A stretch of 17,244 nucleotides of DNA from DASPMP01 sp035758925 (GTDB lineage Bacteria; Gemmatimonadota; Gemmatimonadetes; Gemmatimonadales; Gemmatimonadaceae), in assembly GCA_035758925.1 (NCBI GenBank), contig DASTVV010000037.1, forward strand, positions 1-17,244, written 5' to 3'. A program made the translations under genes and the position numbers. This document shows, piece after piece, positions 1 through 6,827 of this stretch. The notes beneath the pieces are model-generated. The model was not told the origin of the DNA. It was given only the letters and a program-made list of their open reading frames with translations, and made no database searches. Positions within the stretch are counted from its first letter, which is position 1, and every line of letters begins with the position of its first letter.

Positions 1-62
1 CGAGATCGGCGGTACGACCTGACGTGGCGGCAAAGTTCTTCCCACGGGGCAGGCAGACGGGA

Positions 63-758
63 TCACCTGGTCACCGGCTGCACGCCGTAGCTCAAGGTCG
101 GACGGAACGTCCAGATCTCGACAATTGAACGCGTGACGAGTTTCGCCGCTGCGTCGGGGAGCGGTCGGGATTCGCTCTGGCCAAGTATCGCTGCCATCGA
201 CGCCATCGGCCGCAGCCGAACGAAGCGCGCGGCCTCACCGCCGGCCGCCATGCGGAACCAGAGCGTCTCGGTCTGCGGCGCGGCGCGGTCAGTCGCGAGG
301 GCTGCCTCGAATGCACGCGCATTCTCCGGCCTGACTTCGACCATCAGAAACTCCAGCCGCTGCGTCGCGCTTGGCTGGCCGTCCCCGCGCGACACGTTCG
401 GAAGAAACTCGTAGATCCCCGATCCGCGCCACTCGATGTGTGCGTCCAGCGTGAGCTGGGTGTCGCGCTCGTCGTCGAGGGGGGCCACGGCGTGGTCGAA
501 ATCAGCCGCCGCGTGCCCGAAGGTGGCGTACACGAAGAACTTGTGCCGGTCACCATGCGTGACGTTCCAGCCATACCACTTCCAGACGTCGCCCGCCTCG
601 CGGTGCCAGTCGAGGTGGTGCACGTACGCGGTCTCCCACGCGGCGGTTTGGCCATCCAGCGGACGGAGGAACGCGATCCTGGCGTAGGGACCCGGTGCGG
701 CTTGCGCGCCGAGCGAGGGTGCGAGTGCGAGGAGAAGCGCTAGTAGCCGAGGCAGCAT
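63..758 (-). CDS. Secreted protein of unknown function with two ABM-like (ferredoxin-like) halves
   Basis: 231 residues from the ATG at 758. The first ~19 residues form a signal peptide: a short n-region (MLPR), a Leu/Ala-rich core (LLALLLALAPSLG), and an AQA-A type cleavage site. This makes the product periplasmic or exported. The mature part seems to hold two similar alpha/beta halves: one begins ARIAFLRPLDGQ (about residue 25), the other LEFLMVEVRPENARAFEAAL (about residue 135). Each is a beta strand followed by a helix rich in Ala, as in dimeric alpha-beta barrel (ABM/NIPSNAP-like) proteins. This fold is an inference from the pattern, and no catalytic residues can be assigned. An in-frame TTG at 803 was rejected because it falls at the predicted transcription start. 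No clear Shine-Dalgarno precedes the ATG. The gene is divergent from dinB-marR, and its promoter is flanked by two palindromes that are likely MarR operators, so it is a probable MarR target. Confidence 0.75.
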   Translation of the reverse strand: MLPRLLALLLALAPSLGAQAAPGPYARIAFLRPLDGQTAAWETAYVHHLDWHREAGDVWKWYGWNVTHGDRHKFFVYATFGHAAADFDHAVAPLDDERDTQLTLDAHIEWRGSGIYEFLPNVSRGDGQPSATQRLEFLMVEVRPENARAFEAALATDRAAPQTETLWFRMAAGGEAARFVRLRPMASMAAILGQSESRPLPDAAAKLVTRSIVEIWTFRPTLSYGVQPVTR

Positions 759-789
759 ATCGTGCACCGAGAGGAGGGCGACGCAATTA

Positions 790-804
790 GTTGTCAATGA
801 CAAC
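790..804. promoter_or_regulatory. Putative MarR operator 1
   Basis: A 15-bp palindrome, GTTGTCAATGACAAC, with 7-bp perfect arms around a single central base. It has the size and symmetry typical of MarR-family operators and lies 31 bp (about three helical turns) from a second GTTG-N7-CAAC site. It covers the predicted start of the minus gene and the -35 of the plus operon. Confidence 0.6.
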
Positions 805-819
805 CAGTATATGTAGCTT
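791..819 (+). promoter_or_regulatory. Candidate promoter of dinB-marR
   Basis: TTGTCA (791-796) and TAGCTT (814-819) are 17 bp apart on the plus strand. The -10 match is weak. The predicted start near 826 falls within the 821-835 palindrome and the -35 within the 790-804 palindrome, mirroring the opposite promoter. The leader to the dinB ATG would be about 94 nt. Confidence 0.4.
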
Positions 820-834
820 GGTTGGTACTAGCAA
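806..834 (-). promoter_or_regulatory. Sigma70-type promoter of the secreted-protein gene
   Basis: On the minus strand, TTGCTA (834-829) and TATACT (811-806) are separated by exactly 17 bp. The start point is expected near 799, giving a leader of about 40 nt before the ATG at 758. The -35 box lies inside the palindrome at 821-835, and the start point lies inside the palindrome at 790-804. Both boxes are read directly; use as a promoter is inferred. Confidence 0.6.
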
Positions 835-835
835 C
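821..835. promoter_or_regulatory. Putative MarR operator 2
   Basis: A 15-bp sequence, GTTGGTACTAGCAAC, with the same GTTG-N7-CAAC frame as operator 1 but weaker inner symmetry. It covers the -35 of the minus promoter and the predicted start of the plus promoter. A further small palindrome, ACTAG-CAA-CTAGT, overlaps its right edge. Confidence 0.5.
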
Positions 836-919
836 TAGTCTCGGTAGTTTTCGTACTCCTCTCGTTGGATCTCGACCAGGCGAGACGTTTCTGCTTGTTG
901 CTCAACCTGAGGTGCGCAG

Positions 920-1360
920 ATGAACCTGCGGGCGGAGCTCGAGGAGACGCGCACGGCGACGCTGCGATACTTCGCGTTGCCAGACGCACAGCTCGATCGC
1001 ACCTACGGGCCGGGCAAATGGAGCGTGCGGATCATTCTCAACCACCTGGCCGACTCCGAGGTTGTCTTCCACTACCGGATCAAGCGCGTGCTCAGCCAGC
1101 CGAACCAGGTGATCTGGGCCACCGCGCAGGACGACTGGGCGCGCGCGCTGGACTATGCGACGGCACCGCTCGACCTGGCGCAGCGGGTGTACGTGGCGAA
1201 CCGCGAGGCCATCATCCATCTTGCCGGCCGCTATCCGCGCAGCAGGGAGATCTCCTTCGTCCACAGCGAGATGGGGCTGCGCACGCTCGCCGACGAGTTC
1301 GAGAAGGTGGCGTGGCACAATCGAAATCACCTCGATCAGATCGTCCGCGCGCTCGCGTGA
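920..1360 (+). CDS. DinB-superfamily (DinB_2-like) four-helix protein
   Basis: 146 residues. The DinB-like signature is visible: PGKWSVRIILNHLADSE (residues 31-47) and HNRNHLDQI (133-141). His42, His133 and His137 match the three-histidine metal site of this superfamily. Members include metal-dependent thiol transferases (bacillithiol S-transferase type) and many uncharacterised stress proteins; the exact reaction here cannot be read from sequence. The start is supported by GAGGTG at 909-914, five bases before the ATG. It is the first gene of a two-gene operon: its stop codon overlaps the GTG start of the MarR gene (GTGA, 1357-1360). That overlap, with the twin palindromes upstream, suggests repression by the regulator encoded next to it. 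Confidence 0.85.
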   Translation: MNLRAELEETRTATLRYFALPDAQLDRTYGPGKWSVRIILNHLADSEVVFHYRIKRVLSQPNQVIWATAQDDWARALDYATAPLDLAQRVYVANREAIIHLAGRYPRSREISFVHSEMGLRTLADEFEKVAWHNRNHLDQIVRALA

Positions 1361-1830
1361 GCCCACCCGCTCTCGAGCGCGACGCCCGCGCGCTGCTGGA
1401 CGCGATGACGGAGCTGCTGCGCGTCTATCAGTTCCGCGATCGCGACCGGCTGGGCTACCACGGCCTGACGATTACGCAGTCGTATGCGATGGAGGTCATC
1501 GTCCGCCTGGGGCCGATCACGTTAAACGACCTCGCCCGCGAGATGAACCTGGACAAGAGCACGATGAGCCGGGTGGTCGATGGCCTGGAGCGAAAGCGCG
1601 CGATCGTCCGGCGCGAGAATCCCTCGGACGGTCGATCGACGCTGATCGAGGCGACGCACAGCGGCAGGGAACGGCGCCGCCTGATCGAAGAGGATCTGGT
1701 TGCGGAGAACGCACGTGTGTTGTCCTCGTTTGCGCCGCCGGCGCGCGTCCAAGCCGTGGAGCTCGTCCGGGCGCTGACCAACGCGGCGCGTCAGCGGCGG
1801 CTGGAGGATGTCGGGGGCGACGAGACTTAG
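1357..1830 (+). CDS. MarR-family transcriptional regulator
   Basis: 157 residues from a GTG start that overlaps the dinB stop by four bases, so the two are translationally coupled. A winged helix-turn-helix is clear: LGPITLNDLAREMNLDKSTM and SRVVDGLERKRAIVRR form the helix-turn-helix, followed by the wing NPSDGRSTLIEATHSGRE with the usual D-x-R-S/T motif. Flanking helices would form the dimer interface. Length is typical for MarR (140-170). A longer open frame beginning at 865 overlaps dinB completely and was rejected. Likely role: dimeric repressor of its own operon and of the divergent secreted-protein gene via the GTTG-N7-CAAC sites. The inducing ligand is unknown. Confidence 0.88.
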   Translation: MSPPALERDARALLDAMTELLRVYQFRDRDRLGYHGLTITQSYAMEVIVRLGPITLNDLAREMNLDKSTMSRVVDGLERKRAIVRRENPSDGRSTLIEATHSGRERRRLIEEDLVAENARVLSSFAPPARVQAVELVRALTNAARQRRLEDVGGDET

Positions 1831-1847
1831 GAGGCGCGCCTGGCGAC

Positions 1848-1877
1848 CTGACAAGCGCTCGTATTAAGCGGTATATC
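1848..1877 (+). promoter_or_regulatory. Promoter of the YchF-like gene
   Basis: CTGACA (1848-1853) and TATATC (1872-1877) with an 18-bp spacer, followed by GAGAGG (1893-1898) six bases before the ATG at 1905. The same -35, spacing, -10 and ribosome site recur in the duplicated copy at 9473, which supports their being the functional unit. The spacer carries a partial inverted repeat (CGCT ... AGCG). Confidence 0.5.
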
Positions 1878-1904
1878 AATGCGGATGGTGCAGAGAGGTG
1901 TTCG

Positions 1905-2945
1905 ATGAAGGTGGGCCTGGTCGGATTCGCCGGCTCCGGCAAGACGACCGTCTTCAACACGCTGACGGGACTCAACGTGCCGACCGGGTTCGGTGGCGAG
2001 GTCCACCTCGGCGCCGTCAAAGTCCCGGACAATCGCATCGACGAGTTGAGCCGGATCTTCAAGCCCAAAAAGACGACCTACGCCGAGATCATCTTCAGCG
2101 ACATCCCCGGCGAGCATGGCGCCGAAAGCAAGGGCCTTTCGCGCAAGGCGGTCGAGCGGATCCGCGAGCAGGACGTTCTGTGCCTCGTGTTGCGCGCCTT
2201 CTCGAATCCCGCACTGGAGCGGGCGCCGAATCCGGCCGCCGATCTTTCGGCCTTCGTCACTGAATGCCTGCTGGCCGATCTCGGCACCGTGGAGCGCCGG
2301 CTCGACCGCGCAAGGAAAGAGAGGCTCGATCCAATGGAGGTGGCCGCGTTCCAGACGATGAAGGAGATGCTCGAGCAGGAGCTGCCGATCCGCGCCATTC
2401 CAGCGCAGTCGCTCAATCGCGATCTCCTCAAAGGATACGGTCTGCTCACCGACCGGCCCTTGTTGGTGGCACTCAATCACAGCGAGCAGGAGGCCGCGCG
2501 GCCAATGCCGGCTTCCATCGAGCGCACGCTCGCGACGCAACGCGGTGCGGGCATGGTCTTGTCAGCCAGCGTGGAAGCCGAGATCGCGGCGATGGACAGG
2601 GCGGACCAGGCGGCGTTTCTCGCCGATCTCGGCCTCAGCGAGCCGGCGCTGTCGCGATTCATCCGGACAGCATACGGCTTACTCGATCTGATTTCGTTTC
2701 TCACGGTTGGCGAGGACGAGGTTCGCGCGTGGCCCATCCGTCGCGGTACTCGAGCGCGGCAGGCTGCCGGCCGAATCCATTCGGATCTCGAGCGCGGCTT
2801 CATTCGCGCGGAGGTGACGCCGTTTGATCAGTTCATGCGGTACGGGTCAGAGCACGCGGCGCGCGATGCCGGGCACCTGAAGGTCGAAGGAAAGGACTAC
2901 GTGGTGGCGGACGGCGACATCCTGAGCATCCGCTTCAACGTTTGA
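1905..2945 (+). CDS. YchF/OLA1-family GTPase-like protein with C-terminal TGS (DUF933) domain
   Basis: 346 residues, against about 363 for canonical YchF. G domain: G1 is GFAGSGKT (7-14), G3 is DIPG (66-69), G4 is NHSE (191-194; the N-x-x-E form typical of YchF/OLA1 rather than N-K-x-D), and a G5-like LSASVEAEI (219-227). A helical insertion lies at about 115-175. The C-terminal TGS region (about 262-346) is close to the YchF pattern: FLTVGEDEVRAWPI, GRIHSDLERGFIRAEV, EGKDYVVADGDI, ending RFNV. Canonical YchF has G-x-P-N-V-G-K-S at G1, so this GSGKTT form marks a divergent paralogue; no symbol is assigned for that reason. The family consists of P-loop NTPases with ribosome-linked and stress roles. 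The gene has its own promoter and ribosome site. Its 5' part is duplicated at 9472-9838. A longer in-frame ORF start at 1155 was rejected. Confidence 0.85.
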   Translation: MKVGLVGFAGSGKTTVFNTLTGLNVPTGFGGEVHLGAVKVPDNRIDELSRIFKPKKTTYAEIIFSDIPGEHGAESKGLSRKAVERIREQDVLCLVLRAFSNPALERAPNPAADLSAFVTECLLADLGTVERRLDRARKERLDPMEVAAFQTMKEMLEQELPIRAIPAQSLNRDLLKGYGLLTDRPLLVALNHSEQEAARPMPASIERTLATQRGAGMVLSASVEAEIAAMDRADQAAFLADLGLSEPALSRFIRTAYGLLDLISFLTVGEDEVRAWPIRRGTRARQAAGRIHSDLERGFIRAEVTPFDQFMRYGSEHAARDAGHLKVEGKDYVVADGDILSIRFNV

Positions 2946-2957
2946 GGTCACAGTGCC

Positions 2958-3060
2958 GCGGTGGTGGAGGAGCTGCTGCTCCTGCTTCTTCCGAACGCCA
3001 CCGTGCGGGAGCTGAAGGGGGCAGGGCGCACGAGCCCATGACGCATTCACGTGAAGTGAA
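2958..3060 (+). pseudogene. 3'-end remnant of an alpha/beta-hydrolase gene
   Basis: These 103 bases align with 15110-15210, inside the 3' end of the intact hydrolase at 14318-15244. The remnant reads VVEELLLLLLPNATVRELKG then AGRTSP and stop. The intact copy reads VVEELLLLLPNVTVRELKGA followed by GHMSPMTHP. There is one in-frame codon insertion, several substitutions, and a one-base deletion near 3034 that creates the stop. The catalytic His codon of GAGH is now Arg. It starts 12 bases after the YchF-like stop. It has no start codon of its own and cannot make an active enzyme. Confidence 0.75.
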
Positions 3061-3109
3061 GCTTCGGATGAGCCGGCCGAGACGGATAGAGAATGGTTGG
3101 TGGTGTTTG

Positions 3110-3170
3110 TCCGAATCAGTTTCCGGATTATCCGCTCCGTCCGAAGACAACTTGTTGGATTTCGAACGGC
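3110..3170 (+). repeat. Imperfect ~62-bp direct repeat, copy 1
   Basis: Matches 3506-3567 at about 50 of 62 positions. The longest exact block is GTCCGAAGACAACTTG, followed by TCGAACGGC at the end. The outer ends are partly complementary (TCCGAA and TTCGAA). Upstream similarity may extend a further ten bases or so. Confidence 0.6.
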
Positions 3171-3505
3171 GGGGGGACCGGAGCGAATGGTGGTGTCTGC
3201 CACAGTCGTCTCCGCGCCGCTGAAGCAGGCGCGGTTTCCTGGCAGGAATGGATGCTGAGCGCTGGCAGAATCCACAGACCCCGGACGCGGCGACTGCATC
3301 GAAGGCGCGCATGCCACCAGCAAGAGGCTTGTCACCAGGGGCGGATCAGGCGGACACGGATCATTGGGGAGAACTTACGCGTCGAGGAGGGGCGTGCATC
3401 CTCCGCGGTGACAGCATCACTTGCTCTGTTCTCCGCGAAAGCCCCCGGGATTCTCAGGCGTAAAAGAACTGTGGCCGCCTGGAAAGGTTCGGTTTAGTGC
3501 TTCGT

Positions 3506-3567
3506 TCCGAATCATGTTCCGGCTCATCCGGCTGTGTCCGAAGACAACTTGCTAGAGCTCGAACGGC
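3506..3567 (+). repeat. Imperfect ~62-bp direct repeat, copy 2
   Basis: Partner of 3110-3170, 396 bases downstream and in the same orientation. Here the outer ends GTTCCGA and TCGAAC can pair with one unpaired base, and an internal CCGG-CTCAT-CCGG could form a small hairpin. It lies immediately downstream of the minus-strand genes ending at 3570. Confidence 0.6.
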
Positions 3568-3569
3568 AG

Positions 3570-3671
3570 CTACTTCAAGCGCTCGATCGCGAAATCGCGG
3601 AAGATCCCCAACAGTACCGACCATACGCTCGGCGCAACGGGCACCGTCCCGCCCATGCCCAGCAGCGTCAC
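3570..3671 (-). CDS. Possible 33-residue ORF or gene-tail remnant, overlapping the DUF5916 stop
   Basis: A GTG at 3671 overlaps the TGA of the upstream DUF5916 frame by four bases (GTGA). The frame then reads MTLLGMGGTVPVAPSVWSVL and continues to a TAG at 3570, ending in FRDFAIERLK. Composition is protein-like (hydrophobic first part, charged amphipathic end), unlike the shadow frames nearby. It could be a tiny coupled ORF or the surviving C-terminus of a lost gene. I do not recognise the family, and expression is unproven. Confidence 0.3.
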   Translation of the reverse strand: MTLLGMGGTVPVAPSVWSVLLGIFRDFAIERLK

Positions 3672-6600
3672 GTCCCGTAGCTCCGCGTGTACTTCACGAG
3701 CAGACCTGCGCGCGCCGTTGCGGGCGTGAGCGGCGTCGTACGATCCCGTTCGAGATTTGCGAGGTGCGTGTAGACGATCCACAGGTCGTGTCCCTCCGAA
3801 AGGTTGTATCGCAGCCGTGCGTTCACCTGGCCCAGCCGAGCCACGCTGCTCGCCTGCACGACCGTGGTGAGCATCAGCCGTGGTGACGCCGCAGCCAGCA
3901 CGCGCAAGCGCGCCAGCTTGGACCACTCGCGCTGATCGCGGCTCTGGAAATCGAGACGGTCGAGCTGCACGTCTGCGCCCACGCGCAAATGGGCCGACGC
4001 GCGCCATTCCGGCGACACGGTCGCGGAGTAAAGCGTCCCGTCGTAGAACTCGCCGCCGCGCAGCGTGCCGCCCACCACCATGCTGCTCCCGCCGGATGGG
4101 GTGAAGTCCAGTCGCCCGTACCTGGCTGCGTATCTCCCCACTGGCACCGACGTCTCGTTCGTGGGCGCAAACGGCACCAGCAAATCATCGTCTTGCTGCG
4201 TCACGCTCACCTTGCCCACAGCGCCTGTCGGCAGCTCCAGCTCGAGGACTGCCGCCACCTGCGATGCGTCGAAGGCCGCGTCCGCGTTGCGATACACGAA
4301 TGCGCTGGTGACGCCGCCGCGCAGCACGTGTCCCGCGCTCGACACCACCCTGCCGTACCCCATTTCGCCCAGCGGCCGAATCGCATCGGCGCGCTCCACG
4401 TAACCGAGTGCCGGCGCGTAGCGCGCCCCGATGGTGGACACGCCAGCGCGATAGAAGAAGCTCCTGTTCCGGCGGCGCTCAGCGAGAAACCGCAGTGAGC
4501 CTCGCGGGAGAAGCCCCTCGTTCGCGCCAGCGCCCGGCTCGCCGGCCAGCGTAGCGGCGGCGAACGTCACGTAGTCGTCGCCCGCGACGTGCAGCTCGCC
4601 ATCCACGCCGATCGCGGTCTGACTCGAATCGGTCGCGATCCGCGACGTCGCCATCACGCCCAGCCACGAGCGCGGGTCAGACATCGATCGGCGCAGCCGC
4701 AGCACGCCGAGGTTGTTCGCGGTGACGCCGGCCTCGCGTCCCATTTGTGCGTCGAAGAATCCCACGTCCCACGCGCCCACCCGTCCGGCGAGACGCGCGC
4801 CTCCGAGCAGCCGCACCGGCTCGCCCGCGGCCGTGAGCCCCACGCGGCGGCTGTGAAAGAGCAGGTCGGACTCGCCGGTCTTCACCTCGAACGTTCCCGC
4901 CTGCTCCACGAAGAATTGCCGCCGCTCCGGAAACAGCAGCGGATAGCGAGTGAGGTTCACGCGCTGGTCGTCCACCTCGGCCTCCGCGAAGTCCGTGTTT
5001 GCGGTGACATCGAGGGTGAGATTTGCGGAGAGGGCCATCTTGAGATCGCCGCCCATGTCCACGCGATCGTTGCTCGCCCATGGCGACGCGACCACGTCGG
5101 GTGCGCGCAAACCCTCACGACCCGCCACCGCGTATGGCGTGAGTCGCACGCTGCGAGTCGAGCTGATCCCGTCGACGGAAACGCGCTGCAGGTTCGACGG
5201 CTTCCAGAGCGACATCCCGCTCGACGGCTCCGTCGCCGGGAAGATGACCCGCTCCCCCACGTGCGCGGCCAGACGATTGATACCGAGCCCGAACTCCACG
5301 CGTCCGTCGTGCGTCGTGAAGCGCAGCGTCGAGAACGGAATACGAAACTCCGCATGCCAGCCCTGGCCGTCGCGGCGCGTCGCAAGGTCCCACACCGCGT
5401 TCCAGCCGGGACTCAACGGGTTGGCGCCCGCCGCGTCGTTGATGATGGTCCAGTCGTTCCGCTGCCCACCGGGCGTCGTGCTGAACGCGACGGCGTTCTT
5501 GCGGTCACCGAACGGATCGATGAGCACGTTGACGAAGTCGCCGGGCGCGTCGTCGTCGCGGATCATCGAGCTCGCGCGGATCCCCCCGGGATGCGCCTCC
5601 CACGCGTCGATCATCACGTAGAGCGCTTCCGCATCGTAGGCGATGCGGGCGTCGGTGCGCTCGACGGGCGCACTACCATATACAGGCAGGTAGACGGTAA
5701 GCGGGAGCCGCGGGACCAGTTGCCAGGCGGCGTCGTCTGCGCTCCCATCCACCACGATTCGGGCTGCCTTCCCGAGGCGCGGAAGCGACCAGACTCTCGC
5801 GCGCTCCGGCGCGGCTGTCGGCGCCGCCGTCTTCGCACTAATCGGCGCGCCGGTAGGCTCCTGCGCCCAGGCCCGGTGTGCACCCGCCAGCATCGCCAGC
5901 ACCACCGCCGCCTTCGCGAGCGAGACCGCCGCCTGTCTGCTCCGGTCGGGACGGCTCACGAGGAACGCGCCTGCGAGAATCAGGATAGTGCCGACGAAGG
6001 CGGACGCGCCGAGTGGCTCGTGCCGCACGAGCGCTCCCGCCACCATCGCGACGAGCGGCATCAGGTACGCCGTCACCGACGCGCGCGTCGGTCCCACGCG
6101 TCCCACCAGCGTCACGAACGTCGCGAAGCCGATGCCTGTGCCGAGCGCGCCAAGCGCGACGAGCGCGAGCACGCTCGTGACGGAGAAGGAGGACGCCCCC
6201 AGCCCCGCCGCCCCCATCGGCACGAGCAGCACCATCGCCACGATCTCGGCGCGCCAGATCACCGGCAGCGCGCCGTGCTGCTTCTGCAGCGGTGCCGTCA
6301 GGTTGACCGCGATGCCGTAGCAGACCGTGGCAACCAGTACGAGCGCGATACCCAGCGCGGTTGCCTTCGCTCCGGCAATCGAAGGCAGGCTGACGATCAC
6401 GACTCCCGCCAGCCCGATGAAGAGCCCGAGCTGCTGACGCCAGCCCGGGAGACGCCGCGCCACCGCGCTGGCGATGATCGCGACGAAGAGCGGCACCGCG
6501 CCATTCAGCATGCCCGCGACCGACGAGTCGATCCATTGCAGCGCGACCGAGAAGAGAAAGAAGGGCACGGTCATCCAGCTGATGCCCACGGCGGCGATTC

Positions 6601-6814
6601 GCGGCCAGGCCGACCACGGCACCGGCCGTCGCGACGCGGGAAACGCGGCGAGCGTGGCGACGCCGAGCGCGAGCCGCAGGAACACGATGAGCCCCGGGCG
6701 GATATCCGTGACCGCGAGACGGATGAAGAGGAACGACGAGCCCCAGATCAGCGAGGTGCTGAGCAGCAGTCCCCAGTCCAGTGCGCCGAACCCTTCGGAC
6801 TTGGTTGTTGACAT
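3668..6814 (-). CDS. In-frame fusion: EamA (DMT) permease plus signal peptide plus CBM9-like/DUF5916 outer-membrane protein
   Basis: 1048 residues in one uninterrupted frame. Residues about 10-285 are a full EamA/DMT transporter: ten hydrophobic helices in two repeats, with LLLSTSLIWGSSFLFIRLAV at the start and GTILILAGAFLVSRP at the end. DMT members export or import small metabolites. Residues 286-317 look like a complete signal peptide, starting at a possible GTG (V286) and ending in an AWA-Q cleavage site. From about 345 there is a CBM9-like beta sandwich (IVVDGSADDAAWQ). From about 540 to the end is a DUF5916 beta barrel with the hallmark DDQRVNLTRYPLLFPERRQF around residues 615-635 and an aromatic-rich repetitive tail. 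Each half is of normal length for its family, so this is either a true fusion or two adjacent genes whose separating stop codon is lost. MocR is divergent upstream. Confidence 0.8.
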   Translation of the reverse strand: MSTTKSEGFGALDWGLLLSTSLIWGSSFLFIRLAVTDIRPGLIVFLRLALGVATLAAFPASRRPVPWSAWPRIAAVGISWMTVPFFLFSVALQWIDSSVAGMLNGAVPLFVAIIASAVARRLPGWRQQLGLFIGLAGVVIVSLPSIAGAKATALGIALVLVATVCYGIAVNLTAPLQKQHGALPVIWRAEIVAMVLLVPMGAAGLGASSFSVTSVLALVALGALGTGIGFATFVTLVGRVGPTRASVTAYLMPLVAMVAGALVRHEPLGASAFVGTILILAGAFLVSRPDRSRQAAVSLAKAAVVLAMLAGAHRAWAQEPTGAPISAKTAAPTAAPERARVWSLPRLGKAARIVVDGSADDAAWQLVPRLPLTVYLPVYGSAPVERTDARIAYDAEALYVMIDAWEAHPGGIRASSMIRDDDAPGDFVNVLIDPFGDRKNAVAFSTTPGGQRNDWTIINDAAGANPLSPGWNAVWDLATRRDGQGWHAEFRIPFSTLRFTTHDGRVEFGLGINRLAAHVGERVIFPATEPSSGMSLWKPSNLQRVSVDGISSTRSVRLTPYAVAGREGLRAPDVVASPWASNDRVDMGGDLKMALSANLTLDVTANTDFAEAEVDDQRVNLTRYPLLFPERRQFFVEQAGTFEVKTGESDLLFHSRRVGLTAAGEPVRLLGGARLAGRVGAWDVGFFDAQMGREAGVTANNLGVLRLRRSMSDPRSWLGVMATSRIATDSSQTAIGVDGELHVAGDDYVTFAAATLAGEPGAGANEGLLPRGSLRFLAERRRNRSFFYRAGVSTIGARYAPALGYVERADAIRPLGEMGYGRVVSSAGHVLRGGVTSAFVYRNADAAFDASQVAAVLELELPTGAVGKVSVTQQDDDLLVPFAPTNETSVPVGRYAARYGRLDFTPSGGSSMVVGGTLRGGEFYDGTLYSATVSPEWRASAHLRVGADVQLDRLDFQSRDQREWSKLARLRVLAAASPRLMLTTVVQASSVARLGQVNARLRYNLSEGHDLWIVYTHLANLERDRTTPLTPATARAGLLVKYTRSYGT
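5864..5959 (-). other. Internal signal peptide and possible internal GTG start at the permease/DUF5916 junction
   Basis: Codons 286-317 of the fused frame. A GTG at 5959 begins VSRPDRSRQAA (positively charged n-region), then VVLAMLAGA (hydrophobic core), then HRAWA-Q (cleavage site). This is just what an independent DUF5916 gene should start with. No strong Shine-Dalgarno precedes it. Codon 294 is CAG, one change away from a TAG stop, close to where an EamA protein normally ends. Confidence 0.5.
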
Positions 6815-6827
6815 GGGCGGAAACTCG

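Larger units (their letters stand above)
2946..3570. other. Gene-free decayed region
   Basis: 625 bases with no credible full gene on either strand. Open frames of 70-130 codons exist but have low-complexity Arg/Pro/Ser composition typical of chance frames in GC-rich DNA. The contents are an alpha/beta-hydrolase 3' remnant (2958-3060) and two imperfect ~62-bp direct repeats (3110-3170 and 3506-3567) that bound about 335 bases of unexplained sequence. It reads as a scar of past rearrangement. Confidence 0.6.

Noticed and set aside
897..906. GTTG-CT-CAAC as a third MarR operator
   Set aside because: Half-site spacing is 2 rather than 7, and it lies in the leader next to the dinB ribosome site.
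1155..1904. Long in-frame extension upstream of the YchF-like ATG
   Set aside because: It overlaps dinB and marR in another frame, has Arg/Pro-rich shadow composition, and the promoter and ribosome site sit directly before 1905.
3110..3567. Integron cassette flanked by attC sites
   Set aside because: The repeats lack clear RYYYAAC/GTTRRRY cores, only the outer ~7 bases pair, and the enclosed DNA has no plausible ORF. Kept only as unexplained direct repeats.
4589..6811. 740-codon plus-strand open frame opposite the fusion ORF
   Set aside because: Arg/His/Glu-rich composition without any domain; it is the reverse shadow of the transporter/DUF5916 gene.
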